DNA from: JACCXG01 sp963785755
GTDB taxonomy: Bacteria > Acidobacteriota > Vicinamibacteria > Vicinamibacterales > 2-12-FULL-66-21
DNA length: 11,297 nt
Direction of reading: 5' to 3'
Assembly (NCBI GenBank): GCA_963785755.1
Contig: CAWAXG010000045.1
Location: 1 to 11,297, forward strand
Every line of letters starts with the position of its first letter. Position 1 is the first letter of the stretch. The notes beneath the pieces are model-generated. The model saw nothing but the letters and a program-made list of their open reading frames with translations, had not been told where the DNA came from and searched no databases. Below are positions 6,823 through 11,297 of this stretch, piece after piece. The position numbers and the translations under genes were made by a program.

Positions 6823-6930
6823 TCCGCCTTCGCGGCTTCCACCTCCGCGCTTCGCGCGACGGCGGACAAGTCGCCGCTTCGGCGAGACATCTCGCCGTAG
6901 CGCGGCAGCAGGCACGCGCGCGAAGGCGGA
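6823..6930. repeat. Nested inverted-repeat element between blaI and the uvrA-like gene
   Basis: Outer arms TCCGCCTTCGCG (6823-6834) and CGCGAAGGCGGA (6919-6930) are perfect 12-base complements about 84 bases apart. Inside lie two smaller hairpins: CGCGC-TTC-GCGCG (6846-6858) and CGGCGAGA-CA-TCTCGCCG (6880-6897). No open frame with gene-like character crosses it. The structure resembles dispersed palindromic intergenic elements of GC-rich bacteria. It lies between the 5' end of the blaI operon and the 3' end of the uvrA-like gene, so it could help end transcription of the latter. It has no T-run and no transposase. A small non-autonomous mobile element or a structured RNA are alternatives. Confidence 0.55.
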
Positions 6931-6946
6931 TGGAAACGCGGACTCT

Positions 6947-9381
<2,435 letters not shown>

Positions 9382-9406
9382 GTTCGCGATCGTGTCGGCC
9401 GGTCCG

Positions 9407-9781
9407 CTAACCGCGGTCCGTGGTGTTCAGGTTCACCGCGGCTGTGATGAGCGCCTTCAGGGCCTTCTCGTTGATCTTGTCGTCCTCGTGGAAGTCGATG
9501 GCGCGCCTGAGGTTGCCTTCGAGGCTGGAGTTGAAGAGGCCTGAAGGGTCCTTCACAAAGGCTCCCTTGGCGAAGGTCATCTTGACGTAGTTCTTGTACG
9601 TCTCCCCGGTGCAGACGATCCCGTTATGCGACCAGACGGGGACGCCCGCCATCCCGTTCGACGGCTTCCGCCATTTGCGCTCCTCGATCATCTCGGGGTC
9701 GGCCTCCAGGATCAGCGTGCGAATGCGGTCCAGGGTCTCTTCGCGCCAATCCCCGGCCTTCGGCTTTGGTTTCTTCGCCAC
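9407..9781 (-). CDS. DUF1801 (YdhG-like) family protein
   Basis: A 124-residue soluble protein of the DUF1801/YjbR-CyaY-like fold. Family features are the basic N-terminus, WREETLDRIRTLILEADPEM, EERKWRKPSNGMAGVPVWSH, the central strands IVCTGETYKNYVKMTFAKGA, and a C-terminal helix pair around NLRRAIDFHEDDKINEKALK. The start is GTG at 9781; GGAGG ends 8 bases upstream, inside the end of the preceding gene, whose stop is 3 bases away. That spacing supports GTG over the out-of-frame ATG in the same stretch. The biochemical role of the family is not established; some relatives resemble frataxin in fold. Between a small membrane protein and the UvrA-like ATPase, it appears to be the middle gene of a three-gene unit. 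Confidence 0.85.
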   Translation of the reverse strand: MAKKPKPKAGDWREETLDRIRTLILEADPEMIEERKWRKPSNGMAGVPVWSHNGIVCTGETYKNYVKMTFAKGAFVKDPSGLFNSSLEGNLRRAIDFHEDDKINEKALKALITAAVNLNTTDRG

Positions 9782-9784
9782 AGT

Positions 9785-10021
9785 TCATCCTCCAATGCGC
9801 TGTGATGCCTGACGCGTTGCGCTTCCGCTGCGCCACTTGGTGGCATAGGGCAGCACGAACAGGTACAGTCCGGTGAACAGGAGCAAGGCCAGCGGAGGCA
9901 GCGGCGAGTAGGTCACCCAGGCGGGAGGAGTCCCCCGTGCCAGGGCGACGAAGTTGGCGATGACGGTCACCGTGAAGGCGATAGACAGCCAACGGTGGAG
10001 CTGCCGAATCAACTTGTTCAT
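9785..10021 (-). CDS. Small two-helix inner-membrane protein
   Basis: 78 residues with a positively charged N-terminus (MNKLIRQLHRW), one hydrophobic helix at about 12-27 (LSIAFTVTVIANFVAL), a short polar loop containing PPAWVTYSPLPP, and a second helix at about 42-59 (LPPLALLLFTGLYLFVLP), ending in a basic tail. No signal-peptidase site is evident, so two membrane passes with cytoplasmic ends is the likely topology. The ATG at 10021 has a GGGAGG site 5 bases upstream. It looks like a conserved hypothetical protein rather than a chance frame, because it has a good ribosome site and is 3 bases from the next gene. Function unknown. Confidence 0.78.
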   Translation of the reverse strand: MNKLIRQLHRWLSIAFTVTVIANFVALARGTPPAWVTYSPLPPLALLLFTGLYLFVLPYATKWRSGSATRQASQRIGG

Positions 10022-10062
10022 GGAATCCTCCCGAGCAGGTCGACGAGCTTCCTGCCCATCAT
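10018..10062 (-). CDS. Possible 14-codon leader ORF upstream of the small membrane protein
   Basis: ATG-ATG-GGC at 10062 opens MMGRKLVDLLGRIP, and its TGA overlaps the next ATG in an ATGA arrangement. The frame is the porin frame continued past the porin stop with no further stop. No strong ribosome site is seen in front of it. Translational coupling is possible but chance is not excluded. Confidence 0.25.
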   Translation of the reverse strand: MMGRKLVDLLGRIP

Positions 10063-10104
10063 CTTCCAGGCGTAGATTAGGCGAGTGTCAGAAATCGATG
10101 GTCG

Positions 10105-11297
10105 TCAAAAAGCGAGGACCGTCTGCACCATCGGCACCCAGCCCGTCATCCCTGCGGTATAAGGAGTAAACGCGCCGCTATAAGGAGCTTTGTTGACCCG
10201 GAAGAGCTCCGCGTTCATCCAGAGTCGCTCGGTCGGCAGGTAATGCCACTTTACGCCACCGCCATACTCCCACGAGTCTCCGAACTCCCCGCGCACCCAC
10301 GATCCACGCCCATACACCATCCACTTTTTCGGGTCGACGAAGTAACTCGCCGAGAGCTCGGCGCCGTGGTCGAATGTGGATGAGACCGGAAGAGGTCCAT
10401 CGGCTTCGAAATCATTTATCCAACGCACGAAGGTTTGCGCGTTGACCGCAAGCCCGTTCCACTTGATGCCGGCGTCGGCCGCCCACATCCTATACGTCGC
10501 CCTGTCGACCGTAAGACCCGGTGCAAACGCTCCGGTCGAGAAAAAAAGCACGCCGTCGGAATTGTACAGTGACGTGTTCTCGGGACTTGATTGGTCGAGA
10601 TTTGAAAAACGGTCCTCCCGGGATCGTGTGAACGCGGTACCAATTCGAATGCGCACTTTGTCGGTGGCGAAGTAATCATCGTACATGTTGCGTGATTTGC
10701 CGGGTGGCCCATAGGCGCCCAGCGGTTCCCACCAGACGCTGCCGGAAAGCACCAGATGCGTATCGATCTTGTTGGCCGAGATACTCAGCGTATTGAGACC
10801 GTTGCCGACGAAGGCCAAATAATTCAACCCCGTCGCTGGTTCTCCGTTCAACCAGACTCCCTGCGTGAACCCGGGCCGGAAGAAGTTGTCAGCCATGCTC
10901 CTGTCGGTTGCCGTAAAAAATGGGAACGTGTTTACCAGTGATCGACTGCCTGGAACGCCGGTGTAACCTCCAGTGATGGCGAAGGCCTTGTTGAACGTCC
11001 AGCCAATGTTGCTGGCCACGATGATCGAAGCGGCCCCGGCGGATGTCCAGACGGTGAAGCTGTATCGCGCCCTCGGGTCGAAAATGTAGCCGCCCAGGAT
11101 GAACATTGCGCGATTGACCGTGATGTCGTTGCGCGTATGAACGTCGCGGGTAACGCCCAGGTGGTCGGTGTAGGTCGGGTCGCTATCCTGGGTGTTGAGA
11201 TATCGGATCTGGGTATTGATGTTGAACTTCAGCAGGAAAGGCACCGAAGCGTCTGCAGGAGTTTCCCAGATGATGATTCCATCTCGATAACGATCGT
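10105..11297 (-). CDS. Outer-membrane porin, OprO/OprP-like beta-barrel, C-terminal part (5' end outside window)
   Basis: Open to the right edge; 396 residues are visible, starting in DGIIIWETPADASVPFLLKF. Alternating polar/hydrophobic strands rich in Tyr, Trp and Phe run throughout: LKFNINTQIRYLNT, GYIFDPRARYSFTVWTS, GIKWNGLAVNAQTFVRW, GGGVKWHYLPTERLWMNAEL. The protein ends in ...TVLAF, a terminal phenylalanine typical of beta-barrel proteins inserted by the BAM complex. The layout (DGI..WET followed by barrel strands) resembles phosphate-selective porins; the signal peptide and any coiled coil would be upstream. The substrate cannot be told. GC and codon use look lower than in the rest of the window, for example AT-rich stretches near 10535-10615, hinting at separate ancestry. 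It ends 83 bases before the small membrane protein gene on the same strand. Confidence 0.85.
   Translation of the reverse strand, partial: DRYRDGIIIWETPADASVPFLLKFNINTQIRYLNTQDSDPTYTDHLGVTRDVHTRNDITVNRAMFILGGYIFDPRARYSFTVWTSAGAASIIVASNIGWTFNKAFAITGGYTGVPGSRSLVNTFPFFTATDRSMADNFFRPGFTQGVWLNGEPATGLNYLAFVGNGLNTLSISANKIDTHLVLSGSVWWEPLGAYGPPGKSRNMYDDYFATDKVRIRIGTAFTRSREDRFSNLDQSSPENTSLYNSDGVLFFSTGAFAPGLTVDRATYRMWAADAGIKWNGLAVNAQTFVRWINDFEADGPLPVSSTFDHGAELSASYFVDPKKWMVYGRGSWVRGEFGDSWEYGGGVKWHYLPTERLWMNAELFRVNKAPYSGAFTPYTAGMTGWVPMVQTVLAF

Overview
The window is GC-rich, about two thirds G+C by eye except for the right end. It has tight gene spacing, frequent GTG starts and three GTGA stop/start overlaps. 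A BlaI-M56 pair with a poly-proline tail (usually TonB-linked), structured intergenic hairpins and an AtoE-type transporter suggest an environmental Gram-negative, most plausibly an Acidobacteriota (Vicinamibacteria-like) genome. The taxonomic call is an inference from gene style only. The porin shows the cell has an outer membrane.

Layout, left to right. (1) Positions 3-2560, plus strand: the end of a multifunctional 3-hydroxyacyl-CoA dehydrogenase, a MaoC-type enoyl-CoA hydratase and an APH-fold phosphotransferase of the ACAD10/LvaA kind. The genes are joined by 4-base GTGA overlaps and look like an acyl-CoA (beta-oxidation-like) catabolic operon. (2) A hairpin-rich spacer (2561-2700) precedes an AtoE-family short-chain fatty acid transporter (2739-4104, TTG start), which could supply that pathway. 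(3) Positions 4134-4944 are a scrapyard on the minus strand: the last ~135 codons of an RND efflux pump, ~240 bp of unassigned sequence, and a 160-bp degenerate copy of part of the uvrA-like gene that lies 2.9 kb away. (4) Positions 4944-6748, minus strand: a blaI-like repressor and an M56 (BlaR1/MecR1-like) metallopeptidase in one operon, behind a promoter that overlaps a dyad operator. The M56 protein ends in a 41-residue tandem poly-proline repeat and stops exactly where the uvrA fragment begins, so a C-terminal (TonB-like) domain has probably been lost. (5) Positions 6947-10021, minus strand: a small two-helix membrane protein, a DUF1801 protein and a short UvrA-like ATPase that lacks the UvrB-binding domain, apparently one operon. 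(6) Positions 10105-11297, minus strand: the C-terminal part of an outer-membrane porin with visibly lower GC.

The kinase, the transporter and the uvrA-like gene each carry one or more single-base frameshifts. The five clear ones are all of the +1 kind, and the protein sequence is otherwise well conserved on both sides. That favours sequencing or assembly insertions over real decay, but the sequence alone cannot decide. I see no tRNA, rRNA, CRISPR array, complete insertion sequence or integrase. I also see no clearly novel system. The most interesting points are the rearranged M56/uvrA junction, the kinase-containing acyl-CoA operon and the short UvrA operon.
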